This document shows positions 1 to 9,416 of a DNA stretch of 32,955 bases, piece after piece; position 1 is the first letter of the stretch, and each line of letters begins with the position of its first letter. The stretch comes from Parasulfuritortus sp037446165 (GTDB lineage Bacteria; Pseudomonadota; Gammaproteobacteria; Burkholderiales; Thiobacillaceae), in assembly GCA_037446165.1 (NCBI GenBank), contig JBBIJC010000015.1:1-32955 (forward strand), in the 5' to 3' direction. The translations under genes and the position numbers were made by a program. The notes under the pieces were generated by a model that saw only the letters and a program-made list of their open reading frames with translations, ran no database searches and was not told the origin of the DNA.

Positions 1-212
1 CTATTGGACGCTGTTCACCCCGGCAATCTGGAAAGTTTTGCACGCTGTTTCACACACCTTCCGGCCTAACTCCAAACCAGCAGAACGCTCTTGACCCTCT
101 CCTGACCCAAGGAGCGGAAAATGGCAGGCCCAAATCGGGCATCATGGATTCAAACCTATCGAGAAATCGTTCCTGGCCTGCGGGCAAGCAATGATGCTCT
201 GCCAGATCAGCT
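1..212. other. Left-edge non-coding stretch
   Basis: No gene could be supported here. A plus-strand frame open from the window edge stops at 67-69 after 22 codons, and a minus-strand ATG near 145 opens only about 31 codons. A short hairpin (GCCC-AAATC-GGGC, about 127-139) lies beyond the end of the minus-strand signalling operon but has no T-run, so it is not called a terminator. Confidence 0.4.
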
Positions 213-3200
213 CTATTGCTCACTACGGGGCAAGCTCAAAGCCTGACCGACACCCAGAACACCCCCTTCAGTCAAATTAGCCCGCCTCCGCTCGACAAGG
301 CGGCTCAGGCTTTCCAGCGCCAACTCGTAGTCGAAGGCCTGGATCTCGCGCCCGAATTGATCGGCTTGTTGTCCGAAGGCATGGCGCAACATGCCTGCCG
401 ATTGCGCTTGCAGGGCGTTGACGCTGGCGTCGCTGCGCCTCAGCAGCGCGGACAGTCGCTCCAGCAAGGCGTCCAGCTCGGCCGGGGCGTATGACTCGGC
501 GACCATTTCAATCCCGCTCGATGCATTGGCATCTCGCCCGAGATAGGCCCTGATCTGGTCCAGGAAGTCACCCAGCCGGCTGGCCAGAATGGCCGCATGA
601 CCGAAAGCGGGCTCTTCTTCCTTGCGCGCGGCGGCTTCGGTCAGGCCAGCCAGATCGCGAATCCGATTCGGCAGAACATCGCCGGCCATGCCCTTCAGGC
701 TGTGGGTGATCCGGGCCAGGTGCCCGAAATCGTGGCGCTCGATAGCCGCGCGGATTGCATCGGGTTTGTCGCTGTTGTGCTCGACGATGGTATTGAGCAG
801 CTGAATCAGGAAGCCCATGTTGCCTTGGTAACGCCGTTCCAGCGCTGGCCAGTCGATGGCATATCCGCTGGTCGCGGCCGATTGACCCGGTGCCGAACTG
901 GCCGCTACCGGGTCAGGCTCCCGGATGCCTGAAACCTGTTCCCGGATGGCCCTGAGCAAGTCCGCCAACTCGATGGGCTTGGCGACATGCTCGGCCATGC
1001 CGGCCGCCAGGCAATTCTCGCGTTCTTCGACCAGCGCATGCGCGGTCAGGCCGATGATCGGCAGGTCCGGGGCGAATGCTTTGATCTCGCGGGTGGCAGC
1101 GATGCCGTCCAGCACAGGCATCTGGATATCCATCAGGACCACATCGAAGGCCTGGACCCCATCGCTGCGCACCCGGTCCACGGCCAGCTGGCCGTTTTCC
1201 ACCTGGGTCAGCCGGCAGCCCTCACTGGCCAGCAGTTCTTCCAGCACCATCCGGTTCACCGGGTTGTCTTCCGCGACCAGGATGGAGACGCCCTGCAGGC
1301 GCTGGCCGATTGGTTCCGGCGCCGAGCATTCTGCCTCGGCTTGACGCTGCCCGGCCAACCCTTCGGCCTGGCGCAGGGGCAGACTGATCTGAAACACGCT
1401 GCCCTGGCCGGCCTGGCTGCTGACCTCGATCTGGCCGCCCATCAGGTCCAGCAGCCGTTTGCTGATCGCCAGCCCCAGGCCGGTGCCGCCGAAGCGGCGG
1501 GTGGTCGAGCTGTCGGCCTGCTCAAAAGGCAGGAACAGATGCGATTGTTCCTGCGCAGTCATGCCGATCCCGGTATCAGCGACCCGGAACACGATGCGCT
1601 CGTGATCGCGCGCCGCGCTCAGCGTGACCTGGCCGCGCTCGGTGAACTTGATCGCGTTGGTCAGCAGATTCATCAGCACCTGGGAGATGCGCAGTTCGTC
1701 ACCCGCACAGGATGCCGGCAGATCGGCCGCCTGTTCGATGCGCAATTCCAGCCCCTTGTTTGCGACCAGCGCGCGCACCAGCCCGGCGCAGCGATCCAGA
1801 AGCTCGCCCGGCCGCATTCGGCCCTGCTCGATCTGCAGCTTGCCGGCCTCGATCTTGGAGAAGTCGAGGATGTCGTTGACCACATGCAGCAGCAACTGAC
1901 CCGCGTCGAGGATGCGGTCAAAGTTCTCGTGAGCCTGCGGGTCCTCGCAATTGCGCTGGCCGACCTGGGCGAAACCGAGCACTGCGTTGAGCGGGGTACG
2001 GATCTCATGGCTCATGTTGGCGAGGAATTCGCTCTTCACTTGCGACAGTCGCTCGGCCTCTTCCTGCGCCGCTTTCAACTGAAGCGTGCGCTGGTCAACC
2101 AGTTCCTGCAGGTGCAAACGATGCTGGTCGAGTTCGGCGGCGACCCGTTTCTTCTCGGTGATATCCTCCTTGACCGCGACATAATGGGTGATCCGGCCAT
2201 CCGCCTGGCGCAGGGGCGTGATGATGGCGAATTCCACATATTCGCTGCCGTCCTTGCGCTGGTTGAGGAACTCGCCCTTCCAGGGCTGGCCCTGGGTCAT
2301 CGCCGCCCAGAGCGATTCATACGTCGCCTTCGGGGTCTGGCCAGAGTGCAGGATGCGCGGGTTCTGGCCGATGACCTCTTCCCGGCTGTAGCCGGTGTTC
2401 TGCACAAACGCCTCGTTGACGTATTCCAGATTGGCATTCAGATCGGTGATGGCAATGCTTTCCGGACTCTGTTCGACCGCCTGCGCCAGCTTGCGCAACT
2501 GCGTTTCGGTGGCCTTGCGCCGGCTGATGTCCTGCGCCGAGAAGGTCACGCCCTTGCCCGAATCGCCCAGATCGGTCACGGCGGAAGACAGATAGACGTC
2601 GATGATTGTGCCGTCCTTGCGCAGCCAGACCGTTTCCACGGTTCCCAGGCCATGCTCCCGAATCTGAGCGTGCGTATCCCGGCCCACCCGCTCGAACTCG
2701 GCATCGGACGGATACAGGATGCGGGAGGACCGCCCGATCAATTCATCGCGGCTGTAGCCCGTCATGCGCAGGACCGTGTCATTGACTTCCGTGAACACCC
2801 GGTTCAACACCACGCCGATCCCCACCGGCGAGGCCCGCAGGATGCTGCTCAGGCGCACCGCGTTCTCGCGCAACGCCCGCTCCGCACGGCGCTGGCACAC
2901 GATGCGCCAGATTTCGTTGGAGATGAGCTGAACCGTTTCCACGTCCAGATCGGTATAGGGCACGGCCTTGTTGCCGACCCCGGTCATCATCCGCACCAGC
3001 CCGCCCTCGATGACCGGCACGCTGATCAGGCGTTCCAGATGGGCATGGCCTTCGGGCAGGCCGTGCTTTCCGGTCGCCATCGCATAGTCGTTGACCATGA
3101 CCGGCGCCCGCTGGCGCAGCGCATCGGCCCAGATGCCGGCCTGGCTGACCGGATAGTGCCGGTCGGAACTGGCCTGGCAATAGCTTTCCAGCGTGCGTCG

Positions 3201-4172
3201 CGACCAGGCCACCAGTTCGATGGTTTCCTGGTCATCGTTGACAAAATGGATGAAGGCGATCTGGCTGCCAGTCAGCTCCTCCGCCAGTTCCTGGCCGCGC
3301 TGCATGAATCTGACCTCGTCCAGCTCATCGGCGGCGCCAGGCAGTTCAAGCAGGGCCTGGGCAAGACGTGCCTTCAACTCCAGTTTGGCTTCGCTCTGCT
3401 TGCGCTCGGTGATGTCGCGGTCGACACCGTGATAGCCGAGAAAAACTCCGGACTCATCGAACCGCGGAGTGCCGCTGGTTTCGATGTCGACGATATGCCC
3501 ATCCTTGTGCAGACACACATTTTCCAGTAGCGCGAAAGGTCTTCGTTCTGCCGCGATGTGGGAAAACAGCGCCCCCACCCGGGCCGCTTCATCGGCTGGC
3601 ATGAGATCGAATGGCGTGCGGCCGAGCACCTCTTCGGCTGCATACCCCAGCAGATCCAAAACCTGAGGGCTGGCATAGGTATAGCGACCCTGGGCGTCAA
3701 CCTCCCAAATCCAGTCGGATGAAGTCTCCACCAGGTCGCGGAAACGTGATTCACTCAAGCGAAGATCGCGTTCCGACTGTTGCAGCCGCATTCGCTGCGC
3801 CGCTTCGTCGAGTGTTCGGCTAACGGCAACCGGCAGCCGGCTGATACGGTCCTTGAGGATGTAATCGTCGGCGCCGTGGTGCAGGCTTTCCACCGCCCGT
3901 TCCTCGCCCATGGAGCCGGTCACGAAGATAAAGGGGAGCAAGGGCTGGCGTTCGCGGACGATGGCCAGGGCCTGCAGCCCGTCAAACCCGGGCAGGCTGT
4001 AATCGGCCAGCACCAGATCGGGCTGGAACTCGTCCAGCGCGGCGATGAAGGTATCGCGCAGATCCACGCGCAACGATTCGAACTGCAGGCCGGACTTGCG
4101 CAGGCTGTGAGCGATCAGTTCGGCGTCGGTGGGGTTGTCCTCAAGCTGGAGGATACGCAGGGGCTGGTTCAT
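213..4172 (-). CDS. Hybrid sensor histidine kinase (REC-PAS-GAF-PAS-PAS-HisKA-HATPase-REC-HPt)
   Basis: This 1319-residue soluble multidomain kinase should act in a multistep phosphorelay. Reading order: N-terminal receiver (about 5-120, phospho-acceptor D57 in LADYSLP), PAS (about 141-258), GAF (about 285-430), two more PAS domains (about 440-552 and 560-678), HisKA with H722 in SHEIRTPLNA, HATPase with DTGIG and GGTGLGLAIS (about 820-934), second receiver with D1015 in LMDIQMP, and an HPt domain with H1157 in HSLKGMAG. No transmembrane segment is seen, so it is probably cytoplasmic. Its ATG overlaps the stop of the upstream single-domain regulator (ATGA), indicating translational coupling. 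An N-terminal receiver means the kinase may itself be controlled by phosphorylation, plausibly by the neighbouring membrane kinase. The signal is unknown. Confidence 0.95.
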   Translation of the reverse strand: MNQPLRILQLEDNPTDAELIAHSLRKSGLQFESLRVDLRDTFIAALDEFQPDLVLADYSLPGFDGLQALAIVRERQPLLPFIFVTGSMGEERAVESLHHGADDYILKDRISRLPVAVSRTLDEAAQRMRLQQSERDLRLSESRFRDLVETSSDWIWEVDAQGRYTYASPQVLDLLGYAAEEVLGRTPFDLMPADEAARVGALFSHIAAERRPFALLENVCLHKDGHIVDIETSGTPRFDESGVFLGYHGVDRDITERKQSEAKLELKARLAQALLELPGAADELDEVRFMQRGQELAEELTGSQIAFIHFVNDDQETIELVAWSRRTLESYCQASSDRHYPVSQAGIWADALRQRAPVMVNDYAMATGKHGLPEGHAHLERLISVPVIEGGLVRMMTGVGNKAVPYTDLDVETVQLISNEIWRIVCQRRAERALRENAVRLSSILRASPVGIGVVLNRVFTEVNDTVLRMTGYSRDELIGRSSRILYPSDAEFERVGRDTHAQIREHGLGTVETVWLRKDGTIIDVYLSSAVTDLGDSGKGVTFSAQDISRRKATETQLRKLAQAVEQSPESIAITDLNANLEYVNEAFVQNTGYSREEVIGQNPRILHSGQTPKATYESLWAAMTQGQPWKGEFLNQRKDGSEYVEFAIITPLRQADGRITHYVAVKEDITEKKRVAAELDQHRLHLQELVDQRTLQLKAAQEEAERLSQVKSEFLANMSHEIRTPLNAVLGFAQVGQRNCEDPQAHENFDRILDAGQLLLHVVNDILDFSKIEAGKLQIEQGRMRPGELLDRCAGLVRALVANKGLELRIEQAADLPASCAGDELRISQVLMNLLTNAIKFTERGQVTLSAARDHERIVFRVADTGIGMTAQEQSHLFLPFEQADSSTTRRFGGTGLGLAISKRLLDLMGGQIEVSSQAGQGSVFQISLPLRQAEGLAGQRQAEAECSAPEPIGQRLQGVSILVAEDNPVNRMVLEELLASEGCRLTQVENGQLAVDRVRSDGVQAFDVVLMDIQMPVLDGIAATREIKAFAPDLPIIGLTAHALVEERENCLAAGMAEHVAKPIELADLLRAIREQVSGIREPDPVAASSAPGQSAATSGYAIDWPALERRYQGNMGFLIQLLNTIVEHNSDKPDAIRAAIERHDFGHLARITHSLKGMAGDVLPNRIRDLAGLTEAAARKEEEPAFGHAAILASRLGDFLDQIRAYLGRDANASSGIEMVAESYAPAELDALLERLSALLRRSDASVNALQAQSAGMLRHAFGQQADQFGREIQAFDYELALESLSRLVERRRANLTEGGVLGVGQALSLPRSEQ

Positions 4173-4630
4173 GACACCGGTCGGATATCGGGCGGCGCCC
4201 GGTTCACCAGCACCCAGTACAGGCCGATATCGGCCATGGTCTTGGCGAATTCGTCGAAGGCCACAGGCTTGGCCACGTAGCTGTTTACGTTCAGCCGGTA
4301 GGTGTCGGTGACATCCCGCTCCTCCTTGGACGAGGTCACCACCACCACCGGCAGATCGCGGGTGACCGGATTGGCGCGGATCTGCCTCAGCACCTCGATG
4401 CCGTCGACCTTGGGCAGGCGCAGATCGAGCAGCACGACCCGGGGCAGGCTATTCGGCCGGGTGGCGTAAGCGCCGCGATGGAACAGGAAATCCAGGGCGG
4501 CCTCGCCGTCCTTCACCCACTCCAGGCGATTGGCCAGGTTGTGCTTTTTCAGGGCATGGATGGCCAGTTCGGCGTCGTTCGGATTGTCTTCGACCAGCAG
4601 GATGTCGATGATGGAATCTTCTGCAATCAT
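4169..4630 (-). CDS. Single-domain response regulator (Rcp1-like receiver)
   Basis: This 153-residue protein is a lone CheY-like receiver of the type often paired with phytochrome-like or PAS kinases. It shows the acidic patch LLVEDNPND, the phospho-acceptor Asp in VVLLDLRLPKVDG, the conserved Thr/Ser in VVVTSS and the Lys in VAKP. There is no output domain, so it should pass phosphate on or act by protein contact. The frame stays open upstream to 4933, but ATG at 4628-4630 is chosen because GAGGAG lies six bases before it in the 10-bp gap after the membrane kinase. Its stop overlaps the start of the hybrid kinase. A shuttle between the membrane kinase and the hybrid kinase is a reasonable inference. 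Confidence 0.93.
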   Translation of the reverse strand: MIAEDSIIDILLVEDNPNDAELAIHALKKHNLANRLEWVKDGEAALDFLFHRGAYATRPNSLPRVVLLDLRLPKVDGIEVLRQIRANPVTRDLPVVVVTSSKEERDVTDTYRLNVNSYVAKPVAFDEFAKTMADIGLYWVLVNRAPPDIRPVS

Positions 4631-4640
4631 GGCGTTCTCC

Positions 4641-7241
4641 TCATACCAGGGAAGCTTGATGCCGTTTGGGCAGGGTAAAGCTGAAACTGGCGCCCTGATC
4701 GACGACGCCCGCCGCGCTGACCTGCCCGCCGTGTTTCTGGATGATACGTTTGACGATGGCCAAGCCCACTCCGGTCCCTTCGAATTCGTCCATGCCGTGC
4801 AGGCGCTGGAACAGGATGAACAGCTTGTCGGCATAGTCGGCATTGAAGCCCACGCCATTGTCCGCCACCTGAAAGCGGATGTAATCGCCCTCGTCCGCCG
4901 CGCTGACCCGCACGATGGCCGGCTGGCGGCCACGGGTGAACTTGACCGCGTTGTCGAGCAGGTTCTGCCAGACCTGGCGCAGGGCGCGCGGATCGCACTC
5001 GGCCGTGGGCAGATCGTCCATTTGCAGCTCGATGGCGCGGCCCTCGCGGCTGACTATCAGACCGGACCAGACCTCCTTCACCAGCGCCTGCATGTCGACC
5101 GGCACCGGGTCCAGCTCCAGCCGGCCGGCGCGGGAGAAGGCCAGGATATCGTCGATCAGCTGACCCATCTTGCGGGCGTTGTCGGACACGATGCCGAACA
5201 TGCGCCGGCCCTCGGCATCCAGGCTGGCGGCGTGTTCGTCGAGCAGGATGGCGATGAACCCGTCGATCGCCCGCAATGGCGCGCGCAGATCATGGGACAC
5301 GGAGTAGCTGAAGTTCTCCAGGTCGTGGTTGGCGGTTTCCAGTTCGGTGGTGCGGAGGAACAGGTCGAGGGTTCGCTGCCTGACCTCGGCTTCGAGCCTG
5401 GCCTGGTATTGGGCGCGCTCCTGCTCGATCAGCCTGCGCTCGGTCACGTCGTAGAACGTGGCCAGCAAATCCTCGCCGATGGTCACGCCGGAGATTTCGA
5501 TATTCAGCACCTGTCCGTACTTGCTGGTGACACGGTATTCAATGGCTTCGATATCGACGTTCCCGGCCTGTGCATCGGCCACCGCGGCCGACCACTTGGC
5601 CTGTACCCAGGCGCGATATTCAGGCTCCGGACAGGCTAGCTGCCACCACTCATTCAAGGTCGGAATATCTTCCTGGCGGTATCCGAAGGTCTCGATAAAG
5701 CGCTGGTTGATGTATTGCAGCGCGCCATCCCTGGTCACGAAGCACATCGGAACCGGCGCTTCGTCGATCAGCAATTTGAACCGGGACCGGCTTTCATGCA
5801 AGGCGGCCTCGGCCCGTTTGCGAGCGGTGATGTCCCGGTTGCTGCCACGCTGGCCAAGGTACTCGCCTGCTTCGCTGAATACGCTGGTGCAGATATGTTC
5901 GATCCAGCGTTCCTCGCCTTGCCGGCTACGAATGCGCAGGTTCAACAAGTCATGGCTGGGGTTGAGGGCATCGCGCTGGATAGCGAGATGGTCTCGCCAG
6001 CGGGGCAGATCATCAGGGTGGATGATCTGCTCCAGCAAGCCGGGGTTGGCGTAAAAGTCGGCCGGGGCATAACCGCAGATCGCCTCGCAGGCGGGCGAGA
6101 CATAGCGGAACTGCCGATCCGCGCCGACCCAGTATTCCCAGTCCGCCGAGTAGTCGGCGAGGATGCGGTATTTCGCCTCGCTCGCCTGCAATTCATTCCT
6201 GGCCTGTTCGGTCAGCACCGCCTGTTCGAGCTCCTGTTCCAGTATCCGCGAGCGATAGTGGCTTTCCTGGGCTCGCCACCAGTACCAGATCACCGCCCCG
6301 GTCCCGGCCAGCAGCAAGGTCAGCGCCAGCCCCAGCCAGCGTGCCAGCTGCTCCAGAGGCGTATCGACCTCGCTCTGGTCCTGCTTGACCACCAGCAACC
6401 AGGGTGTGCCTGGCACCCGGTCGGCATAGGCCAGCACCGGGTCGCCCATGTAATCCCGGGCTGCGTGCAGGATGCCGTGTTTGCCGCGCTCGATCTGCAC
6501 CACGGGAAGATCAGATTTGCTGGCTGAAACCCGGATCGACATCGGCTCCGCCTTGGCGGTGACGATGAACAGAATCTCATTGCCCTCCCGCCGGGCCAGT
6601 ACGGTTTCACCCTTCCGCGAGGCCAGCGGCCAGCGCTGCAGCATGGGAAACAGCTGCTTATCTGCGGGCATGGTCATGAGGATGGCGCCGATGGTATGGC
6701 TACCCGCCGCATCCTCCAGTTTCAAGGGGCCCACCATGCCGACCCGAATCGGCTCGCCCGGGTGACGGTGAAAGTCGATCAGCACGGGTTGGTCATGGCG
6801 TATGGCATTCAGGGCGTCGGCCTGGTGTGCGGTCGTGGATTCGATATCCGGCCCTTCATTCTGAATGCGGGCCCGGCCGTCCAGATCGAACAGCGTGAAG
6901 GTGTCATAGCCATAGGCCTGCGCCAGGAATCTCATGCGCGCGTGGATCTGCGCCAGGGCGGCCTGATCCTGGCCACCTTGTGCGAGCCAGCGGTCGAACT
7001 GGTTCGCGATAAGCGAACCGGCGCCAACGAAACGGATGTCCCCACGCCGTTCTGCGAGCCAGTTTTCGAGCTGTTCGATCTTCAGCTCGGCCACGGCCTT
7101 CAGGCCGGCCTCGACGCTGGCGCGGCGCTCATCGCGCTGATGCTGGTAGACGAACAGGGCGATCACGATCAGCACCAGCGCGCTGGCGCAAAAGGCCGCC
7201 AGCGGCACCATGAAGCTCAATTTGTTCGGACGGGTGACCAT
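4641..7241 (-). CDS. Membrane PAS sensor histidine kinase
   Basis: This is an 866-residue inner-membrane histidine kinase. A first transmembrane segment (about 11-32) and a second (about 302-322) bracket a roughly 270-residue periplasmic sensor region that looks Cache-like. Two PAS domains follow (about 350-475 and 483-602), then a short coiled coil, HisKA with H650 in YSVSHDLRAPLRA, and a HATPase with DNGVGF and GTGVGLAIVKR. The HisKA type matches phytochrome-like kinases that work with single-domain Rcp1-type regulators, and one is encoded 10 bp downstream. The HD-GYP gene ends 20 bp upstream, so all four genes are probably one transcript. The ligand cannot be told from sequence. Confidence 0.93.
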   Translation of the reverse strand: MVTRPNKLSFMVPLAAFCASALVLIVIALFVYQHQRDERRASVEAGLKAVAELKIEQLENWLAERRGDIRFVGAGSLIANQFDRWLAQGGQDQAALAQIHARMRFLAQAYGYDTFTLFDLDGRARIQNEGPDIESTTAHQADALNAIRHDQPVLIDFHRHPGEPIRVGMVGPLKLEDAAGSHTIGAILMTMPADKQLFPMLQRWPLASRKGETVLARREGNEILFIVTAKAEPMSIRVSASKSDLPVVQIERGKHGILHAARDYMGDPVLAYADRVPGTPWLLVVKQDQSEVDTPLEQLARWLGLALTLLLAGTGAVIWYWWRAQESHYRSRILEQELEQAVLTEQARNELQASEAKYRILADYSADWEYWVGADRQFRYVSPACEAICGYAPADFYANPGLLEQIIHPDDLPRWRDHLAIQRDALNPSHDLLNLRIRSRQGEERWIEHICTSVFSEAGEYLGQRGSNRDITARKRAEAALHESRSRFKLLIDEAPVPMCFVTRDGALQYINQRFIETFGYRQEDIPTLNEWWQLACPEPEYRAWVQAKWSAAVADAQAGNVDIEAIEYRVTSKYGQVLNIEISGVTIGEDLLATFYDVTERRLIEQERAQYQARLEAEVRQRTLDLFLRTTELETANHDLENFSYSVSHDLRAPLRAIDGFIAILLDEHAASLDAEGRRMFGIVSDNARKMGQLIDDILAFSRAGRLELDPVPVDMQALVKEVWSGLIVSREGRAIELQMDDLPTAECDPRALRQVWQNLLDNAVKFTRGRQPAIVRVSAADEGDYIRFQVADNGVGFNADYADKLFILFQRLHGMDEFEGTGVGLAIVKRIIQKHGGQVSAAGVVDQGASFSFTLPKRHQASLV

Positions 7242-7261
7242 GGTCGGCCTTCCACTCGGTA

Positions 7262-8350
7262 TCAGGCAGCCGGATCGGCGAACTGAGCGGCGATGCTGGC
7301 AAATTGGCCATAGCGGGCGCTAAAGGCATCCACCACATCCGGATCGAAATGCCGGCCCCGGCCTTCAACAATGATGTCGCGCGCCTGAGCCGGCGGCAGC
7401 GCGGATTTGTAGACCCGGTGCGAGACCAGGGCATCGAACACGTCGGCCAGCGCCATCAGCCGCGCCGACACCGGGATGGCATCGCCCGACATCCCGTCCG
7501 GGTAGCCGCTGCCATCCCATTTTTCGTGGTGCCAATGGGCGATTTCACTGGCCACGGCGAGGAAATCCACCGGCTTGCCGGTATCGCGCACCGCCTTTTC
7601 GATGGCGTTGGCGCCGAGCAAGGCGTGGGTCTTCATGATGGCCCACTCTTCGGCCGTCAGCGGTCCCGGCTTGAGCAGGATCGCGTCCGGGATGCCCACC
7701 TTGCCGATATCGTGCAGGGGCGCCGATTTGACCAGCAGCTGAATGGCGTGCCGATCCAGGCGGTCCTTGAACCGGGGATGGCCGCTGAGCTGGTCGGCCA
7801 GCGTGGCGACATACTCCTGGGTGCGGCGAATATGGTTGCCGGTTTCGGGATCGCGGGTTTCGGCCAGCTCGGCCAGGGCGTGGATGCCGACATCCTGGAT
7901 CAGCAGGATTTCCTCGGTCCGGCGAATGACCTCGGCCTCCAGCCAGTCGTTATGGCCTTGCAGGATGTCGCGGGCCTGCTTCAACTCCATCTGGGCGCGC
8001 ACCCGGGCCAGGACAATGGCCGGTTTGATCGGCTTGCTGATGTAGTCCACCGCGCCCAGCAACAGGCCCTGTTCCTCGTTGACCTCGTCATCGAGGGCGG
8101 TTACGAAGATGACCGGGATGGCGCGCGTGGCCGGGTTATCGCGCAAGCGGGCCAGCACCCCGTAGCCATCGAGGCTGGCCATCATCACGTCGAGCAGGAT
8201 CAGGTCCGGCATCGGTTCGATTTCGACGACCCGCAGCGCATGCTCGCCTGAATTCGCCGCGCGGACCTGAAAGTGAGGCAGCAGAATTTGCGTCAGCAAG
8301 GCCAGATTGGCTGGCTCATCGTCAACGATCAGGATTGTCGAAGTGGGCAT
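7262..8350 (-). CDS. Response regulator with HD-GYP cyclic-di-GMP phosphodiesterase domain
   Basis: This 362-residue protein combines a receiver (about 1-120, phospho-acceptor D54 in LILLDVMM) with an HD-GYP domain (about 150-350). Metal-binding and signature motifs are present: NHIRR, LHDIGKVGIPD, HWHHEKWDGSGYPDG and ARLMALADVFDAL. HD-GYP proteins hydrolyse cyclic-di-GMP, so phosphorylation would be expected to change local second-messenger levels. The frame is open 17 codons further upstream, but ATG at 8348-8350 is preceded at seven bases by GAGGAA and begins directly with the receiver beta-strand, so it is preferred. It is the first gene of the four-gene signalling operon. Confidence 0.94.
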   Translation of the reverse strand: MPTSTILIVDDEPANLALLTQILLPHFQVRAANSGEHALRVVEIEPMPDLILLDVMMASLDGYGVLARLRDNPATRAIPVIFVTALDDEVNEEQGLLLGAVDYISKPIKPAIVLARVRAQMELKQARDILQGHNDWLEAEVIRRTEEILLIQDVGIHALAELAETRDPETGNHIRRTQEYVATLADQLSGHPRFKDRLDRHAIQLLVKSAPLHDIGKVGIPDAILLKPGPLTAEEWAIMKTHALLGANAIEKAVRDTGKPVDFLAVASEIAHWHHEKWDGSGYPDGMSGDAIPVSARLMALADVFDALVSHRVYKSALPPAQARDIIVEGRGRHFDPDVVDAFSARYGQFASIAAQFADPAA

Positions 8351-8403
8351 CGAAAGGTTCCTCGGCGGGACATCCGGGCGCCTGACCCATTGGTTGAACA
8401 CAA

Positions 8404-8433
8404 AGTATAGTAGTTATCGACTAACTGGCCAGT
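8404..8433 (-). promoter_or_regulatory. Candidate promoter/operator of the signalling operon
   Basis: On the minus strand TATACT (8409-8404) is a good -10 hexamer about 54 bp upstream of the HD-GYP start. No convincing -35 is seen at 17 bp. Two symmetric elements lie just upstream of it: AGTTA-TCGAC-TAACT (8412-8426) and the perfect 10-bp palindrome ACTGGCCAGT (8424-8433). An activator or repressor site is plausible, but no family-specific motif is recognised. Confidence 0.4.
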
Positions 8434-8571
8434 AACTTGAGCGACATCGGGCCGATCTGGTCCGTGCCGGTTCTCTGCCGGCAATGTGCTACGGTTAAAG
8501 CGGTTGTGAGATGAAGATCAATCGAGTCTGCCTGGCGTTTTCCTGGCAGGGCCACGCGGGGGAGAAAAGCC

Positions 8572-9018
8572 GTGTATCAAAATATTCTGGTAGCGATCGA
8601 TGGCAGCCATACCTCTGAAATCGCGCTGAACGAGGCCATCAAGCTGGCTGGCGAGCAGCAGGGCCGGTTGCGCATCGTCAATGTGGTCGAGATGGTCTAC
8701 CTGAATCTGGAGGGCGGATTCATCGACCCCCGGGAAATCTGGGATGCCATGCGTAAAAGCGGGCAGGCCATTCTCGACAAGGCCCTGGCCGTTGCCCGCG
8801 CTGCCGGCATCGAGGCCGAGACCAAGCTGCTCGAGATCGATGGCCTCGGGCTTCGCATCCCCGAGGTGATCGCGGACGAGGCGGCGACCTGGCCCGCCGA
8901 CCTGATCGTGGTCGGCACCCACGGCCGCCGGGGCATGAGCCATTTGTTCCTGGGCAGCATTGCCGAAGGCGTGGCGCGGGTTGCCAGCAAGCCCCTGCTG
9001 CTGATCCGGGGCGAGTAA
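8572..9018 (+). CDS. Universal stress protein (UspA family)
   Basis: This 148-residue protein spans a single Usp domain. It opens with the typical beta-strand YQNILVAIDGS and carries the ATP-binding signature near the C terminus, VVGTHGRRGMSHLFLGSIAE, followed by the family-typical strand ending PLLLIRGE. The presence of the glycine-rich loop suggests an ATP-binding member. The start is GTG at 8572 with GGGGGAG seven bases upstream; no ATG is available near the domain start. It is transcribed divergently from the signalling operon and separated from it by about 220 bp. Its role is presumably stress protection, but no specific stress can be inferred. Confidence 0.93.
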   Translation: MYQNILVAIDGSHTSEIALNEAIKLAGEQQGRLRIVNVVEMVYLNLEGGFIDPREIWDAMRKSGQAILDKALAVARAAGIEAETKLLEIDGLGLRIPEVIADEAATWPADLIVVGTHGRRGMSHLFLGSIAEGVARVASKPLLLIRGE

Positions 9019-9126
9019 TCCGGGACCGCGGCGCGCAAATGTCGGGTTTGGATCATTGGCCAACATTGGCGGCAATCCATGGCAAACCCATTTGATAGCA
9101 CTTTCATACCATACAGATAGTACTTT

Positions 9127-9135
9127 TGATATAAT
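9127..9135 (+). promoter_or_regulatory. Extended -10 promoter
   Basis: TG-A-TATAAT (9127-9135) is a perfect extended -10 element in a locally AT-rich stretch. The predicted start site, about 9142, is 30 bases upstream of the small gene at 9173. No good -35 is present 17 bp upstream, which is acceptable for extended -10 promoters. Confidence 0.6.
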
Positions 9136-9172
9136 CACCTACATTGCAACCAAGTTATTTGGAGAATCGGAC

Positions 9173-9409
9173 ATGCGATTCGAAGACTTGCTGGACATTG
9201 CCGGTGACCGGCTTTCTCCCGATGAGAAGGAGTTGGCCCGCTATGAATATATCTGGAACAGCGCCATTCGGAGCGCCGCCCGGGTTTGCCAGAACAAGGC
9301 CGATCGGTCGATCGAGCACAAGAGCAGGGTATTGGCCGAATCCTGTGCCGAAAACATCATGGAACTCTGGCACAGCCAACTGACCATCTCGTCGACCTCG
9401 AATTCCTGA
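9173..9409 (+). CDS. Small hypothetical protein (78 residues)
   Basis: The frame is open from 9056, but ATG at 9173 is preferred because GGAG lies eight bases before it and the extended -10 promoter at 9127-9135 fits this start. The product is soluble and probably mostly helical, starting MRFEDLLDIAGDRLS and containing a single Cys (in AARVCQNKAD) plus a second in ESCAENIM. No transmembrane segment or known motif is recognised. It lies between the usp gene and an old MITE copy. Coding is supported by the strong upstream signals rather than by homology. Confidence 0.6.
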   Translation: MRFEDLLDIAGDRLSPDEKELARYEYIWNSAIRSAARVCQNKADRSIEHKSRVLAESCAENIMELWHSQLTISSTSNS

Positions 9410-9416
9410 ACCACCC

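Noticed and set aside
1..69. Frame open from the left edge, considered as the end of a transposase or other gene
   Set aside because: Only 22 codons and no recognisable motif; partial repeats of ACGCTGTT with CAC hint at a mobile-element end but cannot be confirmed.
987..3530. Long plus-strand open frame (847 codons) opposite the hybrid kinase
   Set aside because: It is a GC-rich antisense shadow; the minus-strand product has eight recognisable domains and this frame has none.
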